64,000 nt of DNA. Origin: Anaerolineales bacterium (GTDB lineage Bacteria; Chloroflexota; Anaerolineae; Anaerolineales; UBA4823). Position numbers and translations under genes: made by a program. Below are positions 62,243-64,000 of this stretch, in pieces (the stretch's first letter is position 1; each line of letters starts with the position of its first letter). The notes beneath the pieces are model-generated. The model did no database searches. It was not told the DNA's origin and saw nothing but the letters and a program-made list of their open reading frames with translations. The DNA is taken from positions 1-64,000 of the forward strand of contig PQAL01000036.1 of the NCBI GenBank assembly GCA_003105035.1, written 5' to 3'.

Positions 62243-63490
62243 TTAACGCAGGTCCCTGCCAGTGTAGCCCAGGATATTGCGTGCTACGATCAATCGGTTG
62301 ATCTGCCCGGTTCCTTCATAAATATCACTGATTTTGGCGTCCCTAAACCATTTCTCCAGCAAAAATTCGCAGCTGTAGCCCAGCGGACCCATGATCTCCA
62401 CCGCCTTCTGTGTGATCTTGGTGACCACATCGCCACCGCGCACCTTCGACATCGATGCTTCGCGAACGTTGTGCTTCCGGTTATCCGCCATCCAGACTGC
62501 CTTGAGCACCAGCAACCAGGCAGAGCGCAGCTGGACTTCCATATCTATCACATCGCGCTCTATGCTGGTCAGTTTCTGCCGGGGGAGACCGTACCGGATA
62601 GTGATCCCCTGCTGGGCAAGCAAATCTTTGAGCAACTCAAGCGTCGCCCTGGCCACACCCACTGCTGTTGCACCAATGAGAGGCCGGGTAGCATCAAAAG
62701 TAGCCATGGCACCCTTAAACCCTTCGGTAGACTTTTGCTCCACCTCTGGACTGCCCAGGATATGATCGAATGGCACTCGGCAATCCTCCAGCACGATCGA
62801 GGCAGTGTCACTGGCCCTGATGCCCATCTTATCCTCGAGCTTGGTCACCTTTGCACCGGGTGTCCCTGCTTCGACAACAAACGAGCGTATTCCCGCCCTT
62901 CCCGCAGATGGATCGATGGTCGCCCATACTACGACCAGCCCATCGCCTTCCTCGAGCGCTTTTTGCCCGCAGGTAACAAAGATTTTTTCACCATTCAAGA
63001 TCCATTCATTTTTCTCTTTATCCAAGACTGCCGTAGCCCGAATGGCTGAGTTGTCCGATCCAGCTCCAGCCTCGGTCATCGCCATGGCTCCAAAAGCAGG
63101 TTTTTCTGAGTTAAATCTAGCCAGGAATTTTTTCTTTTGCTCCGCGTTTCCTGCTGCTTCGATAGCTGCCGAGCCAAGGCCACCTCCAGGCATGCACAGG
63201 AACAGCCCAACGTCACCATAAGAGAGTATTTCCAACATCGAAGCTAACATCTGATAACCGATACGTGGCCGTTCTTTCCCTTCTGCATCTTTTTTCGGTT
63301 CAGATGGCGCTAGACCACCCCCTCCACCTGCCATTTGTTGAACCGAATGCATAAAGTTAATGAATTCCCAAGGGATCTCGTGCTCATGATCATCAAAATA
63401 ACGCGAAACAGGCCGCATCCGGTAATCGGCAGCAATTTTCAGCATCTCATTCTGCTTGGCAATTGGTTTAGGTGCTTCAAATTCGATCAT
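62243..63490 (-). CDS. Acyl-CoA dehydrogenase
   Basis: The 415-aa flavoprotein shows the FAD/acyl-binding motifs MTEAGAGSDNSAIRATA and WILNGEKIFVTCG. The C-terminal helical bundle has EIMGPLGYS and the signature DIYEGTGQINRLIVARNILG. A loop near residue 58 is Gly-rich (AGGGGG). It catalyses alpha-beta desaturation of acyl-CoA, passing electrons to ETF. It is adjacent to a second acyl-CoA dehydrogenase gene; the two may form a heteromer or have different chain-length preference. Confidence 0.93.
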   Translation of the reverse strand: MIEFEAPKPIAKQNEMLKIAADYRMRPVSRYFDDHEHEIPWEFINFMHSVQQMAGGGGGLAPSEPKKDAEGKERPRIGYQMLASMLEILSYGDVGLFLCMPGGGLGSAAIEAAGNAEQKKKFLARFNSEKPAFGAMAMTEAGAGSDNSAIRATAVLDKEKNEWILNGEKIFVTCGQKALEEGDGLVVVWATIDPSAGRAGIRSFVVEAGTPGAKVTKLEDKMGIRASDTASIVLEDCRVPFDHILGSPEVEQKSTEGFKGAMATFDATRPLIGATAVGVARATLELLKDLLAQQGITIRYGLPRQKLTSIERDVIDMEVQLRSAWLLVLKAVWMADNRKHNVREASMSKVRGGDVVTKITQKAVEIMGPLGYSCEFLLEKWFRDAKISDIYEGTGQINRLIVARNILGYTGRDLR

Positions 63491-63532
63491 TTTCTCATCT
63501 CCTATTTCTATTTTCTCTCACCTTACCCAGGC

Positions 63533-64000
63533 TTATACGATCGCCAACCCGGTGAAGGTAGCAAAACCACGACCTTCACGCATCCATTTTTCGACGGGAT
63601 GCTCCCGGATATAGCCGTGACCACCTAGAATTTGTACTGCACGGTCGGTCACCATCATGGCCATATCAACTGCACCTGTGTAGGCCAGATATGCTTCCTT
63701 GTACGCATCTTCTTTCCCGGTATCGAGCATCCAGGCGGCTTCCCAGGTGAGCACACGGATAGCCTCGATCTCGGTCGCCATCTCGGCCATCATAAAGGCG
63801 ATCGATTGCTTCTGAGCCACCTTCATTCCGAACACCTCACGCTCTTTGGAATAATTTATGGCGTAATCCAATGCAGCCTTTGAAACACCCAATGCCAATG
63901 CAGCATTCGCCAGCCAGGCTGATGCCAGAATGGGAGCAAAATCATGCCCACCTACGCCGCCTAGCCGGTTGGTAGTGGGAATTTTTACCTCATTGAACTT
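63533..64000 (-). CDS. Acyl-CoA dehydrogenase, 5' part beyond window edge
   Basis: The frame is open to the right edge, so only the C-terminal 155 residues are visible. They include VPTTNRLGG-like IPTTNRLGGVG, the ALGVSKAALDYAINYSKEREVFG segment, KQSIAFMMAEMATEIEA and the C-terminal GGHGYIREHPVEKWMREGRG with the arginine pair of the family. It is the most upstream gene seen of the beta-oxidation operon; the gap to the next gene is 42 bp. Confidence 0.92.
   Translation of the reverse strand, partial: KFNEVKIPTTNRLGGVGGHDFAPILASAWLANAALALGVSKAALDYAINYSKEREVFGMKVAQKQSIAFMMAEMATEIEAIRVLTWEAAWMLDTGKEDAYKEAYLAYTGAVDMAMMVTDRAVQILGGHGYIREHPVEKWMREGRGFATFTGLAIV

Noticed and set aside
61967-63049. 360-codon open frame on the plus strand
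   Set aside because: It lies antisense to the well-supported acyl-CoA dehydrogenase and FadB-like genes and has no recognisable protein features.
1-64000. CRISPR arrays, insertion sequences, integrases, phage genes
   Set aside because: No regularly spaced repeats, transposase or recombinase motifs were seen anywhere in the window.

Overview
The window is one dense stretch of a bacterial chromosome. It holds about 53 protein genes, one tRNA and no gap longer than about 250 bases. Gene content points to a heterotrophic, probably anaerobic member of the Chloroflexota, most likely class Anaerolineae. The indications are HyuA/HyuB hydantoinase subunits with an LctP-type permease, a 2[4Fe-4S] YfhL-type ferredoxin, a large fused initiating glycosyltransferase, a Wzy-TPR protein and secreted TPTPT-linker proteins. 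This assignment is inference from content; no 16S rRNA gene is present. Both edges cut genes: an aldo/keto reductase on the left and an acyl-CoA dehydrogenase on the right.

Layout: 1-7156 has the partial aldo/keto reductase, an unknown 209-aa protein, then a run of YIP1-like membrane protein, ABC ATPase, secreted CARDB-like protein and MacB-like permease, ending in DNA polymerase IV. 7342-13951 has a ferredoxin, a GlmS-like enzyme, an unrecognised 421-aa protein coupled to an amino-acid dehydrogenase with CBS domains, and a radical SAM DNA-repair-type protein. 14003-20193 is a tight operon: hyuA, PRPP-synthetase-like, hyuB, lactate-permease-like. 20696-24942 has tRNA-Leu(UAG), trigger factor, ClpP, a HAD phosphatase and RlmN.

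25070-36592 is a surface-polysaccharide locus. A fused WecA/TagO-CapD-like protein and a Wzy-TPR ligase/polymerase run leftward. A wbpB-wbpD-wbpE-wbpI type set for UDP-ManNAc3NAcA-like sugars and two glycosyltransferases run rightward from a divergent promoter region. 36689-45559 is housekeeping and accessory: SmpB, a polyprenol-kinase-like protein, a nucleosidase, an FmdB zinc ribbon, a nitroreductase, a D-Ala-D-Ala ligase relative, a PHA-regulator-like and a phasin-like protein, a secreted Thr-rich protein, a COG1579 zinc ribbon and a membrane-anchored NACHT-HEAT NTPase.

45643-50532 is a leftward run: L,D-transpeptidase, CcdA, glutaredoxin-DUF2085 fusion, PgeF/YfiH, YggS, YggT. 50698-57985 has a 2-hydroxyacid dehydrogenase, a radical SAM protein, ProS behind an attenuator-like leader, a GH38 alpha-mannosidase and TatA. 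58154-64000 is a leftward fatty-acid beta-oxidation operon (two acyl-CoA dehydrogenases, FadB-like, thiolase, SCP2) closed by a strong terminator.

Most striking points: (1) the CcdA appears circularly permuted, with its first transmembrane segment (LSPCVLPL) at the C-terminus; (2) proS is preceded by a promoter, a short Pro-containing reading frame and a perfect terminator hairpin; (3) at least five genes, and the proS leader frame, start 6-10 nt after a -10 box and lack a Shine-Dalgarno, suggesting leaderless mRNAs; (4) several unusual fusions and operon partners.
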